The notes under the pieces are model-generated. The model was given only the letters and a program-made list of their open reading frames with translations. It was not told the DNA's origin and did no database searches. Positions 34,634-43,761 of a DNA stretch of 64,000 nucleotides are shown here, piece after piece. A program made the translations under genes and the position numbers. The DNA comes from Paracoccus onchidii (GTDB lineage Bacteria; Pseudomonadota; Alphaproteobacteria; Rhodobacterales; Rhodobacteraceae), in contig NZ_JAQBIE010000012.1 in NCBI RefSeq assembly GCF_028294535.1, positions 62,001-126,000 of the forward strand. The letters run 5' to 3'. Position 1 is the first letter of the stretch, and each line of letters opens with the position of its first letter.

Positions 34634-35595
34634 CCCCCGAGACACGCCGAAATCGCAGCCGCCTTGCGGGGGGCGGTCTTGCCTTGCTGCTGATCGCGAT
34701 GATCGCGGCCTTCATGACGTTGGGGGCCACGGGCAACTGGTCGTTCATCCTGCCCTACCGGGGGGAAAAGCTGCTGACCGTGCTGCTTGTGGCCTGGGCG
34801 GTTCCATTGTCCACGATCCTGTTCCACGCGATCTCGGACAACCGGATCCTGACCCCGTCGATCATGGGGTTCGATGCGCTCTTCGTGCTGATCCAGACGC
34901 TGCTGATCTTCTTTATCGGCTCCGAGCGGATCAACATCCTGCCGGTGCAGGGGGTGTTCCTGGGTGAAGTGCTGGTCATGACCGGCTTTGCAATGGGGCT
35001 TTACGGCCTGCTGCTGCGCCGGGTGGCGGGCAGCCTCGAGCTGTTGCTGCTGGTCGGGATCGTTCTGGGGGTGCTGTTCCGGTCGATCTCGGGGCTGTTG
35101 CAACGGATGATCGACCCCGGAGAATTCCTGGTGCTGCAGGGGCGCATCTTCGCCAGCTTCGGCGGCGCCGACCCGCAGGTGCAGGCCATGGCGGCGGCCT
35201 GTATCGGGCTGGCCTCGGCCTGGGCCTTCTGGCGGCTGCCGGCCATCGACGTGATGATCCTGGGGCGATCGGGCGCGATGTCGGTCGGGCTGTCCCATCG
35301 CCGCCTGTCGCTGGAAGTCTTTGCCATCGTCACCATGCTGGTCTCGGCCTCGACCGCGCTGGTGGGGCCGATCACCTTCTTTGGCCTGCTGGTCGCCCAT
35401 GCCACCTATCGGATGCTGCCCGGGGCGCCGCTGCGCCAGACGATCCCGGTGGCCGGGCTGGCCGGGGCGTTGCTGCTGGTGGTCGGGCAGGTCGTGCTGG
35501 AACGGGTGCTGGGCTTTGACGGCACGGTCGGCATGGCCGTCGAATTCCTTGGCGGGCTGTTGTTCATTCTTTTGCTGATCGAGCGAGCCAGATGA
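34630..35595 (+). CDS. Iron-siderophore ABC transporter permease 2 (FecCD family)
   Basis: 321-aa partner permease, ATGA-coupled to permease 1 and to the ATPase gene after it. FecCD features: RGEKLLTVLLVAWAVPLST, HAISDNRILTPSIMGFDALF, LGRSGAMSVGLSHRRLSLEV and GPITFFGLLVAHATYRMLPG. The conserved PGxxPR-type start of the first helix is reduced, as in the FatC/VctG branch. Confidence 0.9.
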   Translation: MTPETRRNRSRLAGGGLALLLIAMIAAFMTLGATGNWSFILPYRGEKLLTVLLVAWAVPLSTILFHAISDNRILTPSIMGFDALFVLIQTLLIFFIGSERINILPVQGVFLGEVLVMTGFAMGLYGLLLRRVAGSLELLLLVGIVLGVLFRSISGLLQRMIDPGEFLVLQGRIFASFGGADPQVQAMAAACIGLASAWAFWRLPAIDVMILGRSGAMSVGLSHRRLSLEVFAIVTMLVSASTALVGPITFFGLLVAHATYRMLPGAPLRQTIPVAGLAGALLLVVGQVVLERVLGFDGTVGMAVEFLGGLLFILLLIERAR

Positions 35596-36353
35596 TAGAG
35601 CTGAAAAACCTGCGCCAGAACTATGGCAGCCGCACGGTCGTCGATGTCGACGCCCTGACATTGCCCGAGGGTGGCCTGACCTCGATCATCGGGCCCAATG
35701 GCGCGGGAAAATCCAGCCTGCTGGGCATGATCGCCGGCCTGCAGCGCCCGACACGGGGGCAGGTGATTCTGGACGGGCAAGACATCCTGCGCATGCCGCG
35801 CAACCGCTTTGCCCGCCGGCTGGCGGTGCTGCGCCAGGACAACAGCATCAATGCCCGCCTGACCGTGCGCGATCTGGTCGGCTTTGGGCGCTATCCCCAT
35901 TCGCGGGGGCGGCTGAACGCGTGCGACGTCCGCCATATCGCCCATGCCATCAAGCTGGTCGCGCTGGAGGAATATCAGCACAGCTTCCTTGACGAGATGT
36001 CGGGCGGCCAGCGCCAGCGCGCCTTCATCGCCATGGTCCTGGCCCAGAACACCGAATACGCCCTGTTCGACGAACCCCTGAACAGTCTCGATATCAAACA
36101 TGCTGTTGGCATCATGCAATTGCTGCGCCGCGCCGTCGACCAGCACGGGAAAACCGCCATCGTCGTCCTCCATGATCTCAACTTCGCGGCAAGACACAGC
36201 GACAGGATCATCGCAATGCGCGACGGAAAAATCATCGCCGACGGAAAACCCGAAAACGTCATCACAACAGATGTCCTCAGCAAAATATACGACATGAAAC
36301 TCAACGTCCTAAAACAACAAAATAAACAAATCGTCGACGTCTTCGGAAAATGA
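35592..36353 (+). CDS. Iron-siderophore ABC transporter ATP-binding protein
   Basis: 253-aa ATPase that powers the two permeases. Walker A GPNGAGKSS, Q-loop LRQDNSINARLTVRDLVGFG, signature MSGGQRQRAFIAMVLAQ, Walker B YALFDEPLNSLD and switch HDLNFAARHSDR. Branch features (FatE/VctC/CeuD-like) agree with the binding protein. Codon use changes along the gene: the first three quarters are very GC-rich and the last 80 or so codons become A-rich (VLKQQNKQIVDVFGK), suggesting acquisition or drift. Confidence 0.92.
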   Translation: MIELKNLRQNYGSRTVVDVDALTLPEGGLTSIIGPNGAGKSSLLGMIAGLQRPTRGQVILDGQDILRMPRNRFARRLAVLRQDNSINARLTVRDLVGFGRYPHSRGRLNACDVRHIAHAIKLVALEEYQHSFLDEMSGGQRQRAFIAMVLAQNTEYALFDEPLNSLDIKHAVGIMQLLRRAVDQHGKTAIVVLHDLNFAARHSDRIIAMRDGKIIADGKPENVITTDVLSKIYDMKLNVLKQQNKQIVDVFGK

Positions 36354-36834
36354 AGGCGCTGGATTCCCGACCGCGACGGTTCCCTGTTGGTTGAGGCGTC
36401 AAGCAAGGTCGTGGATGTTCGGTTCGGGGCATGAATGAAGATATCCCGGAAATCGACGAGATGATTGCACAGCTGTTCTGACCGGTCGTCGCGGCGGCGT
36501 TTGACGGTTGCAACGCGTCAAGGCAATCCTCTGGTGAGGGTAAACAATGCCGCCGAACTCCGGAAATCACAGTTTCTTCGTTGCTGCGTACGGTTGAAGA
36601 CGGTTGTTTCAAACAGATTTACGGGCCGAGACCGCCTGCTGTTTTTCGCCAGGTCACGAATGTCGTTGAGCCGTTTCCAAGTGCGACTTGATGCATCGAC
36701 CAAGCTGTTCGATCATTCGGGCCGAGCTTAGTATGCTATGGCGGGGTGCCCGTTGATTTCTGCCACCCAGAGCTTGCGAACCAGCCAAGGATGTCTGCCA
36801 ACGGTAATCAAGCTGCTCGATTGGTGAAATCTCT
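36354..36834. other. 480-bp spacer without recognisable gene
   Basis: No credible coding gene. Frames on both strands are short, without RBS. A 16-codon ORF (36429-36479, MNEDIPEIDEMIAQLF-type) lacks support. On the minus strand a short run near 36740-36825 reads LITVGRHPWLVRKLWVAEIN before a stop and might be the tail of a lost gene. Probably degraded island DNA. Confidence 0.4.
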
Positions 36835-36908
36835 TGGAGGTGGGTACCGGAATCGAACCGGTCTACACGGATTTGCAATCCGGTGCGTAACCTCTCCGCC
36901 AACCCACC
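36835..36908 (-). tRNA. tRNA-Cys (anticodon GCA)
   Basis: 74-nt cloverleaf on the minus strand: acceptor GGTGGGT / ACCCACC, anticodon arm with ATTGCAAAT giving GCA (complement of 36874-36876), T-arm CCGGTTCGATTCCGG, discriminator U and encoded CCA. The U73 and GCA are diagnostic for cysteine. It forms the right border of the island that starts at tRNA-Arg. Confidence 0.96.
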
Positions 36909-36996
36909 GCTGATCCAAGAGTTGTTGCGGTTTAGCCGCTTGAGCGCGCTGTTGCAAGACGTCACTTTGCCTGAAAGGCGAACAAATTTGGGTGTC

Positions 36997-37024
36997 GGCG
37001 GGGCGATCTGTGTCGCCCCGCCGG
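36997..37024 (-). terminator. Terminator of transketolase gene
   Basis: Perfect 11-bp stem (36997-37007 with 37014-37024) and a 6-nt loop, 8 bp past the tkt stop on the minus strand. The downstream T content on that strand is low (ACACCCAAATTTG), so termination may be weak. Confidence 0.65.
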
Positions 37025-37031
37025 ATGGTTG

Positions 37032-39056
37032 TTACAGCAGCGATTTCGCCTGCTCGACCACGGCTTCGGCCGTAATGCCGAATTCCTTGTAAAGTTCGGG
37101 CGCCGGAGCCGAGGCGCCAAAACCGTTCATGCCGACGAAAGCCGATTTTTCCTCGCGGCCGCGCTCACCCAGCAGCAGCCAGTCCCAAGGTTGGCGAATC
37201 GCGGCTTCGATCGCGATGCGGACATTCCCGGCGGGCAGAACCTCTTCGCGATAGGCTTGGGATTGCGCGCGGAACAACTCCATCGACGGTACCGAGACCA
37301 CGCGCGTCGGGGTGCCGGCCGCTTCCAGGGTTTCGCGGGCATTGACAGCGATCTCGACCTCGGAACCCGTTGCCAGCAGCACGACCTGGGGCTTGCCGCC
37401 AGTGGCCTCGCGCAGGGTATAGGCCCCTTTGGCTGACAGGTTTTCATCGTGATGCGTGCTGCGCAGTGTCGGCAAGCCCTGACGCGACAATGCCATGACC
37501 GAGGGGCGGTTTGATTGCGTCAGCGCGATTTCCCATGCCTCGGCGGTTTCCACCTGGTCGCAGGGACGCAGCATCAGCAGGTTGGGCGTTGCACGACAGA
37601 TCGCCAGATGTTCGACCGGTTGGTGTGTCGGGCCGTCTTCGCCCAGGCCGATGCTGTCATGGGTCATGACATAAGTCACGGGCAGTCCCATCAGGGCCGA
37701 TAGACGGATCGCCCCGCGTGCATAATCGGTGAAGGTCAGGAAGGTGCCACCATAGGCGCGGAAACCGCCATGCAGCCAGATGCCGTTCATTGCGGCGGCC
37801 ATGCCATGTTCGCGAATGCCGTAATGAATATAACGACCCATGCGGTTATCCGCAGAGAAGATGCCCATATCGGCGGTCTTGGTGTTGTTCGACCCCGTCA
37901 GATCCGCAGATCCGCCAAAGTTTTCCGGCATGTCGGGGTTCAGGACGGCAAGGGTGTTTTCGCTGGCCTTGCGGGTTGCGACCTTTGGCTTTTCTTCCGA
38001 CGTCCTGGCCTTCAGCGCGGTGATGCTGGCGGCCAGCTGCGCGTTCGGCTTGTTGTCGATGCGGCGGGTGAATTCGTCGCGGGAATCATTGCTCAGCGCG
38101 CCGACACGGCTTTCCCAGGCGCTGCGGTGTTCGTTGCCACGGCTGCCGATGGCCTTCCAGGTCGCTGCAATATCGGAAGGAATTTCAAAGGCCGGCGCAT
38201 CCCAGCCAAATGCCTTGCGCACGGCGGCGATTTCTTCGGCCCCCAGCGGCGAGCCATGGGCCTTGGCGCTGTCGGCCTTGTTGGGCGAACCGAAACCGAT
38301 AATGGTCTTGCAATCCACCAGAACCGGACGACCATCGTCTTGAGCGGCTTCACGCAGGGCGCGGTCGATATCGGCGGCATCATGTCCGTCACAGGACAGG
38401 ACGCGCCATCCCGACGCCTCGAAGCGGGCGCGCTGGTCGGTCTTGTCAGACAGGCTGACGCGTCCGTCGATGGTGATGTCGTTATTGTCCCACAGAACGA
38501 CCAGACGGCCCAGCTTCTGCGCGCCGGCCAGACCGATTGCTTCCTGGCTGATACCTTCCATCAGGCAGCCATCGCCCGCGATGACCCAGGTGCGGTGATC
38601 ACACAGCTCGGCCCCGAATTCTGCGCGCATTGCTTCTTCGGCCATTGCCATGCCGACGGCTGTGGCAATGCCCTGACCCAGCGGGCCGGTCGTGGTTTCA
38701 ACGCCCTCGACATGACCATATTCGGGGTGGCCGGCGGTGATCGAACCCGATTGACGGAAATTACGGATCTGTTCGATCGTCATCTGCTGATAGCCGGTCA
38801 GATGCAGCAAGGCATAGATCAGCATCGAACCGTGGCCGGCCGACAGAACAAAACGATCGCGATCAAACCAATGCGGTGCCGCAGCGTCGAATTTCAGGTG
38901 GTTGCGAAACAGCACGGTAGCGACATCCGCCATGCCCATCGGCATGCCGGGATGGCCGGAATTTGCGGCTTCGACAGCGTCCATTGCCAATACGCGGATC
39001 GCACTGGCCAATTTCCAATGTTCGGGGTCGGCTTTGCGGCGGGCGTCGATATCCAT
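37032..39056 (-). CDS. tkt: Transketolase
   Basis: Thiamine-diphosphate enzyme of the pentose phosphate pathway and, in autotrophs, the Calvin cycle; moves two-carbon units between sugars. 674 aa, full length. Conserved parts: [20 protein letters not shown], the ThDP/Mg motif [20 protein letters not shown] with DNNDITIDG, the phosphate-binding [17 protein letters not shown] and the pyrimidine-domain [13 protein letters not shown] with [18 protein letters not shown] is supported by the [20 protein letters not shown] opening. It stands alone upstream of nothing obvious in the same strand; no cbb genes are nearby. Confidence 0.96.
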   Translation of the reverse strand: MDIDARRKADPEHWKLASAIRVLAMDAVEAANSGHPGMPMGMADVATVLFRNHLKFDAAAPHWFDRDRFVLSAGHGSMLIYALLHLTGYQQMTIEQIRNFRQSGSITAGHPEYGHVEGVETTTGPLGQGIATAVGMAMAEEAMRAEFGAELCDHRTWVIAGDGCLMEGISQEAIGLAGAQKLGRLVVLWDNNDITIDGRVSLSDKTDQRARFEASGWRVLSCDGHDAADIDRALREAAQDDGRPVLVDCKTIIGFGSPNKADSAKAHGSPLGAEEIAAVRKAFGWDAPAFEIPSDIAATWKAIGSRGNEHRSAWESRVGALSNDSRDEFTRRIDNKPNAQLAASITALKARTSEEKPKVATRKASENTLAVLNPDMPENFGGSADLTGSNNTKTADMGIFSADNRMGRYIHYGIREHGMAAAMNGIWLHGGFRAYGGTFLTFTDYARGAIRLSALMGLPVTYVMTHDSIGLGEDGPTHQPVEHLAICRATPNLLMLRPCDQVETAEAWEIALTQSNRPSVMALSRQGLPTLRSTHHDENLSAKGAYTLREATGGKPQVVLLATGSEVEIAVNARETLEAAGTPTRVVSVPSMELFRAQSQAYREEVLPAGNVRIAIEAAIRQPWDWLLLGERGREEKSAFVGMNGFGASAPAPELYKEFGITAEAVVEQAKSLL

Positions 39057-39152
39057 GGCGGTCCCTTTGGGCTGATAACGGTTGATGGTGTGTTAGGGGC
39101 GAAGCGACGTGGTTGCAAGCGCCGCACGGCTTCGCTGGTCGGTTCAGGGCGT

Positions 39153-40481
39153 TCAATCCCGGCTGGCGGTCAGCGGTGCCAAACGGCGGACCCGCAGGCG
39201 GGTAATCCGGTTTTCCCGGCGCGTGACCACCTCGAAGCGATAGCCGTGAAACGAAAAGACCTGCCCGGCATCGGGGATGGACTGGGCCATGTGAATGACC
39301 AGCCCGGCCACGGTGTTGGCTTCGTCATCGGGCAGGGTCCAGTCCAGTTGCCGGTTCAGATCCCGGATCGTCATGCCGCCATCGACCGTATAATCACCCT
39401 GGGCATTCGGGATCAGGGTCTGGTCGTCTTCGGTGTCATGTTCGTCGGCGATCTCGCCAACGATTTCTTCCAGAATATCCTCAAGTGTGATCAGACCACG
39501 CAGCGTGCCGTATTCATCCACGACAAGGGCGAAATGGGTGCGCCGTTTCAGAAACTCGCGCATCTGTTCGTCAAGCGCCGTGGTGTCGGGGACGAAATAT
39601 GGTTTCATCGCCACCGACATCAGGTCCAGATCCTGCACCGCATCGCGATCGGGCGTTTCGCGTGCCGCCTTGTTCACGGCGCGCAGCAGATCCTTGGTAT
39701 GGACCACGCCGACGACGTTTTCACGCTCTTCCTTGTATACGGGCAGGCGGGTATGCGGGCTGTGCAAGACCTGATCGAGGATTTCTGACGGGGGCAGGTC
39801 GGCATTGATCATTTCGATGCCCGAACGGTGCCGCATGATTTCCTCGACCGTGCGATTGCCCAGATCCAAAGCGCCCAGCAGGCGATCGCGATCCTCCTTG
39901 TGGACCTCGCCCGCGGCATGGCCGATCGAAAGCGCCCCGGCAATTTCGTCGCGCACCGAGAACATGTTGGATTCGGGGTCCGTTTTCAGCCCGAACAGCG
40001 AAAGGATCGCGCGCACGATCAAACGCACCACCGCCACGATCGGAGACAGCGCAAGCGTCACCCAGCGAATGGGCCGCGCAACGGTGCTGGCGACGGTTTC
40101 CGGCGCCGAGATGGCATAGGTCTTGGGCATCACTTCGGAAAAGATCAGCACCAGAATCGTCATGACCAATGTTGCAATCGCCACACCGCTGGACCCCAGA
40201 AGCCGCGTGAACAGCGCCGTCGCAAGGCTGGCGGACAGGATGTTGACCACGTTGTTCCCAAGCAGGATCGCCCCGATCAGACGCTCATTGTCGGCGGTGA
40301 CCTTCAGCGCGACTTCGGCGCCCGCATCGCCCTTGTCCGAGCGCGATTTCAGCTTGGCGCGGCTGGCGGCGGTCAGTGCCGTTTCCGAGCCGGAAAAGAA
40401 CCCCGACATCATCAAAAGCACACAAATGGCCGCACTTGTCATCCAGAAGGCGGCGTCGAACATACTCGAAGGGTCGTCCAT
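39153..40481 (-). CDS. CorC/HlyC-family hemolysin-like transporter (CNNM + CBS)
   Basis: 442-aa inner-membrane protein. N-terminal CNNM/DUF21 domain with four hydrophobic segments (AAICVLLMMSGFFSGSETAL, then IGAILLGNNVVNILSASLAT) followed by a cytoplasmic CBS pair (LPVYKEERENVVGVVHTKDL; FALVVDEYGTLRGLITLEDI) and the CorC_HlyC domain (IRDLNRQLDWTLPDDEANTV). Related proteins take part in Mg/Co efflux or tolerance; the haemolysin label is historical. Only seven bases separate it from xerD upstream, so it is probably in the same operon. Confidence 0.92.
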   Translation of the reverse strand: MDDPSSMFDAAFWMTSAAICVLLMMSGFFSGSETALTAASRAKLKSRSDKGDAGAEVALKVTADNERLIGAILLGNNVVNILSASLATALFTRLLGSSGVAIATLVMTILVLIFSEVMPKTYAISAPETVASTVARPIRWVTLALSPIVAVVRLIVRAILSLFGLKTDPESNMFSVRDEIAGALSIGHAAGEVHKEDRDRLLGALDLGNRTVEEIMRHRSGIEMINADLPPSEILDQVLHSPHTRLPVYKEERENVVGVVHTKDLLRAVNKAARETPDRDAVQDLDLMSVAMKPYFVPDTTALDEQMREFLKRRTHFALVVDEYGTLRGLITLEDILEEIVGEIADEHDTEDDQTLIPNAQGDYTVDGGMTIRDLNRQLDWTLPDDEANTVAGLVIHMAQSIPDAGQVFSFHGYRFEVVTRRENRITRLRVRRLAPLTASRD

Positions 40482-40487
40482 GATTCC

Positions 40488-41453
40488 TTAACGTTCACTG
40501 TCGGTTGATGGCGCAGGATGCGCCAAAGGGTGATGGTTCAGCACCAGATCGCGCATGCGCGCATCCAGAACATGGGTATAAATTTCCGTTGTGCCCAGAT
40601 CGGCATGGCCAAGCAGGGTCTGAATGCTGCGAAGGTCGGCCCCGCCTTGCAACAAATGGGTGGCGAAAGCGTGGCGAATGACATGCGGGGTAACGCGCGT
40701 CGGATCAATTCCGGCGACAATCGCGATCTCCTTGAGAAGCCGACCGAAACTTTGACGTGGCATATGTCCCGCATTGCCGGGTGCGGGAAACAGCCATTTC
40801 GCCCCATTGCCCGCGACCAGCCGCCCAAGGCTTGACTTTTCGGGGGCGTTGTCGCGGCAGGCCAGCCAGTCCGCCAGCGCGTCACGCGCGGGATCGGTCA
40901 GCGGAACCATGCGATCCTTGTTTCCCTTGCCGCGTATCATCAGGATACGCGGGTCCCCCCGGCAAGAGGCCACAGGCAGCATGACCAATTCGCTGACCCG
41001 CATCCCCGTGGCGTATAACAGCTCCAACAGGCATCGGTTCCGACACTTGTCGCGATCGGTCCGGCCAAGCGTGGGGGCGGCGGCCAGCAGCGCTTCGACC
41101 TCTTCGGGGGACAATGTTCTGGGCAGGCGCTTGCTGTTGCCCGGACCGGAAATCCGCAAGGCAGGGTCATCTTCGCGCCAGCCTTCTTCCAGCGCAAAGC
41201 GGCAGAATTGCTTGATCGAGGACAGGCGTCGCGCGCGCGTGGCGCGTGACAAGCCCAGGGCATCGCAATCTGACAGATAGTTTTCGATGTCATCGCGGGT
41301 GATCGAGCGCAGCGACAAATTGCGTTGTGACAGCCAGTCCACAACATCGCGCAGGTCCCGCCCATAGGCCATCAGTGTATTTTGCGACGACCCAAGCTCT
41401 GCCGCAATCGCATCCAGGAAGGTCGAGATCGCGCGCAGGTCAGACTGGTTCAT
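40488..41453 (-). CDS. xerD: Tyrosine recombinase XerD
   Basis: Resolves chromosome dimers at dif with XerC. ATG at 41453 overlaps the upstream gene stop by four bases; 321 aa. SAM-like N-terminal domain (FLDAIAAELGSSQNTLMAYG). Catalytic residues: Arg in ATGMRVSELV, Lys in GKGNKDRMVPL, His and Arg in HVIRHAFATHLL, His in LLGHADLGTTEIYTHV with the Tyr nucleophile. Normal length and no association with integrated DNA, so a housekeeping Xer rather than a phage integrase. XerC is not in the window. Confidence 0.94.
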   Translation of the reverse strand: MNQSDLRAISTFLDAIAAELGSSQNTLMAYGRDLRDVVDWLSQRNLSLRSITRDDIENYLSDCDALGLSRATRARRLSSIKQFCRFALEEGWREDDPALRISGPGNSKRLPRTLSPEEVEALLAAAPTLGRTDRDKCRNRCLLELLYATGMRVSELVMLPVASCRGDPRILMIRGKGNKDRMVPLTDPARDALADWLACRDNAPEKSSLGRLVAGNGAKWLFPAPGNAGHMPRQSFGRLLKEIAIVAGIDPTRVTPHVIRHAFATHLLQGGADLRSIQTLLGHADLGTTEIYTHVLDARMRDLVLNHHPLAHPAPSTDSER

Positions 41454-42955
41454 TGGGCTGCGTCCCTGAATTGCTGCAACAACGCCAGCTGCGCGGCGGC
41501 GAGATCGGCATCTTCCCGCAGTCCAAGCGCCCTCAATGTCGCCAGCCCGCGCGCCGCGCGCGTCACCGCGCCGTCCATTCCCGCATCGATATCCGTCATT
41601 GCCGACAGCAGGGCCTCGGCCGCGCGATCCGATGGCGCGGGCAGAGGGCCAGAGCGCAGATCGGACGGAATTTCCACCGGATCGCGAACCGGCAAACCCT
41701 GCCATTGTCGCAACCATCCGGCGATCTGCCCGGCTTCGCCCTGAACATCGCCGGGCAGATCCGCGGCGACCATGGCGGCAAGCACATGGGTCATGTCATT
41801 GCGGCGAAATTCCTCGAAGGCACGGGGCAGGGCGCTGAGTGGATCGCCCGATGCAATCGCGGCCTCCAATGTGCGCATTGCGCCGGCACGTTCCCAGACA
41901 CCGCCCGACGCGGCCGGTTTTTGTTCGGCATAGATCTGGCGCAGCGTTGTGGCGGGAATGGCGTTGGCGCGGGCCAGCCGCTCGGCGGCTTCGATCCGGG
42001 CCTTCCAGCCGTTGTTCAGGCGCAGGTCGGAATGGGCGAATGCAATTGGCAGGTTGCCGGTCGGCAGTGGCTGGCCGATGGCCTCGTGGACGCGAAATTC
42101 CAGCGGGGTCATCCTGTCGGATGGCGCAAGATGCTCGCCGCTATCGACAAAGGCATCATCCAGGAAATGCGTCAGCAACAGGCCTTGCTGCGCATCGAGC
42201 AGGCCCAGGGTTTCGGCGCCGCGCAGGCTGATCGCCGCAGCCGCCCAATCGCCGGTCTGTGCGAGGCAATAGATTCGGGCCGAAAAACTGGGGGCAACAC
42301 CCGGCGTGTCGTCCATTTTCAGGCAGGCGCGGCTTTCCTCACCTGTCAGCAATGCAATATCAAACAGGCGCCGGAACACCTCGGGGTCGCCCGGTGCCGC
42401 CGAAAGCAGCAGGCGACCGGCGGGTTCGACGGCCCCCATGTCAAGCAACCGGTCCGCACGGGCCAGAAACAGCTGACCGCGCTGTTGGGCGTTGGTCACG
42501 GTGGGCGGGGTCAGTTGCGCGGTCAGGATACGGGTCAGCAGGTTCGACATCGCCGGCAGGCGGGCAGGGGTCGAAAGCACCAGCGCCGCCAGTTCGGTCG
42601 GGTCGCTGCCTGCCCACAACCCCGTGGGCAGTCCGGCCTTGCGGGCCGTGACAATGCCCGCCGCATCCAGATCGACATCCGCAAGGCGCGACACCAGCAC
42701 CGGACTGACCGAGCCGGTGGCCGCGACGGGCGAACTGTTGCTGTCCGAGGGCGGGCGCGGTGTCGGCCGCCAGGCCGAGCTTTCGCGGACGGGCCCGCGC
42801 ACGCTGCCCGAAAGCCAGTCACTGGCCGATAGCGGCTGCTGGGCGTGAACCGGTGAAGTCAACGCCATCAGTGCTGCCACCGCCAGACATGACAGGGTCG
42901 GTGAAATCCCGCGCAGGGCGGGATCTGTTGGCTTTGTGGGGTCGATATCAGTCAC
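41450..42955 (-). CDS. Secreted protein of unknown function
   Basis: A 501-aa protein started at GTG 42955, which overlaps the small membrane-protein gene by eight bases. Signal-like segment LSCLAVAALMALTSPVHAQQ near residues 23-42. No family was recognised. The mature part is mostly Ala/Leu-rich short helices in pairs, a solenoid-like pattern reminiscent of TPR/SLR repeats (for example FLARADRLLDMGAVEPAGRL, LFDIALLTGEESRACLKM, ACLAQTGDWAAAAISLRG-type blocks). It is coupled to xerD and lies next to aroKB on the other strand. The context suggests a Rhodobacteraceae-conserved envelope protein; role unknown. Confidence 0.8.
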   Translation of the reverse strand: MTDIDPTKPTDPALRGISPTLSCLAVAALMALTSPVHAQQPLSASDWLSGSVRGPVRESSAWRPTPRPPSDSNSSPVAATGSVSPVLVSRLADVDLDAAGIVTARKAGLPTGLWAGSDPTELAALVLSTPARLPAMSNLLTRILTAQLTPPTVTNAQQRGQLFLARADRLLDMGAVEPAGRLLLSAAPGDPEVFRRLFDIALLTGEESRACLKMDDTPGVAPSFSARIYCLAQTGDWAAAAISLRGAETLGLLDAQQGLLLTHFLDDAFVDSGEHLAPSDRMTPLEFRVHEAIGQPLPTGNLPIAFAHSDLRLNNGWKARIEAAERLARANAIPATTLRQIYAEQKPAASGGVWERAGAMRTLEAAIASGDPLSALPRAFEEFRRNDMTHVLAAMVAADLPGDVQGEAGQIAGWLRQWQGLPVRDPVEIPSDLRSGPLPAPSDRAAEALLSAMTDIDAGMDGAVTRAARGLATLRALGLREDADLAAAQLALLQQFRDAAQ

Positions 42956-43085
42956 CCGCCGCCCCATCGCCCACCGGACTGCGCACTTCCTGACGCTGCG
43001 GCTCCATGTCGCCCAGATAGGCATATCCGACCAGCCCGATCAGACCCGCCAGAATCAATACCACCAAAAGCTTGATCAACCGCAT
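42948..43085 (-). CDS. 45-residue single-pass membrane protein
   Basis: A short frame below the usual length cutoffs. Sequence begins MRLIKLLVVLILAGLIGLVG, a complete membrane helix after two basic residues, then YAYLGDMEPQRQEV and a short polar tail ending GAAGD. It overlaps the start of the 501-aa secreted-protein gene by eight bases, a hallmark of translational coupling. The purine-rich AGGCAAAA element precedes its ATG. It faces aroK divergently with about 125 bp between. Function unknown; likely a small envelope protein working with the secreted partner. Confidence 0.75.
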   Translation of the reverse strand: MRLIKLLVVLILAGLIGLVGYAYLGDMEPQRQEVRSPVGDGAAGD

Positions 43086-43212
43086 GAAATTTTGCCTCAT
43101 TCGCCCAGGGTTTCGCCATATTCCGACGGCTTCGGCGCCGGTTCGGTCGGAATATATATGGCAATTGCCGAAAGATCACGCCATTCAGTGACGCGAAGAA
43201 AGGAGGGCGCGG

Positions 43213-43761
43213 ATGAATCATCGGCTTGGGCGTCATATCGTGCTGATCGGAATGATGGGGGCGGGCAAGACCGCGATCGGATCCGAGATCGCGCGACGCT
43301 ATGGCGTGAACTTCACGGATTCGGATGCCGAAATCGAAGCTGCGGCGGCCATGTCGATCAGCGAGATCTTCGAACGGGACGGCGAAGAGTTCTTTCGGCG
43401 CCGGGAAACGCAGATCCTGACGCGCATTCTTGCGGCTCCGCCTTCGATCGTTTCGACGGGGGGCGGGGCATGGATGCAGCCACGCAATCGCGATCTGATC
43501 GCCGAAGCGGGATTGTCGGTCTGGCTGAACTGCGATCTGGAAACGCTGTGGCACAGGGTTCGGCAGCGCAGCACGCGCCCGTTGTTGAAAACCGCTGATC
43601 CCAAGGGCACATTGGCCCGCCTTATCGACGAGCGGTATCCCGTCTATCAACTGGCCGATCTGAATTTCCCGTCGCGCGGCGGCGACAGTGTCGAAGCGAC
43701 CGCGACGCGGTTGATCGAAGAAATTCGCGCCGCGTATCCTGACCTTCTGGAGCTGAAATGA
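43213..43761 (+). CDS. aroK: Shikimate kinase
   Basis: Phosphorylates shikimate with ATP, fifth step of the chorismate pathway. 182 aa with AAAGGAGG just upstream. P-loop GMMGAGKTAIG, shikimate-binding DSDAEIEAAAAMSISEIF, ERDGEEFFRRRE and the GGGAW motif, and the lid region with RSTRPLL. Overlaps aroB by four bases, the common aroKB operon. Confidence 0.95.
   Translation: MNHRLGRHIVLIGMMGAGKTAIGSEIARRYGVNFTDSDAEIEAAAAMSISEIFERDGEEFFRRRETQILTRILAAPPSIVSTGGGAWMQPRNRDLIAEAGLSVWLNCDLETLWHRVRQRSTRPLLKTADPKGTLARLIDERYPVYQLADLNFPSRGGDSVEATATRLIEEIRAAYPDLLELK

Noticed and set aside
37770-39788. 672-codon plus-strand frame opposite transketolase
   Set aside because: Complement of tkt and the CorC-like gene; no motif, unnatural composition.
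40488-41453. XerD as integrase of a mobile element
   Set aside because: It sits in a housekeeping operon, has standard Xer length and motifs and no associated excisionase or att site.
41327-42832. 501-codon plus-strand frame opposite the secreted protein
   Set aside because: Competes with the minus-strand gene, which has a signal peptide, overlaps xerD and the small membrane gene, and shows natural composition. The plus frame is rich in Gln/Arg/Gly and lacks signals.
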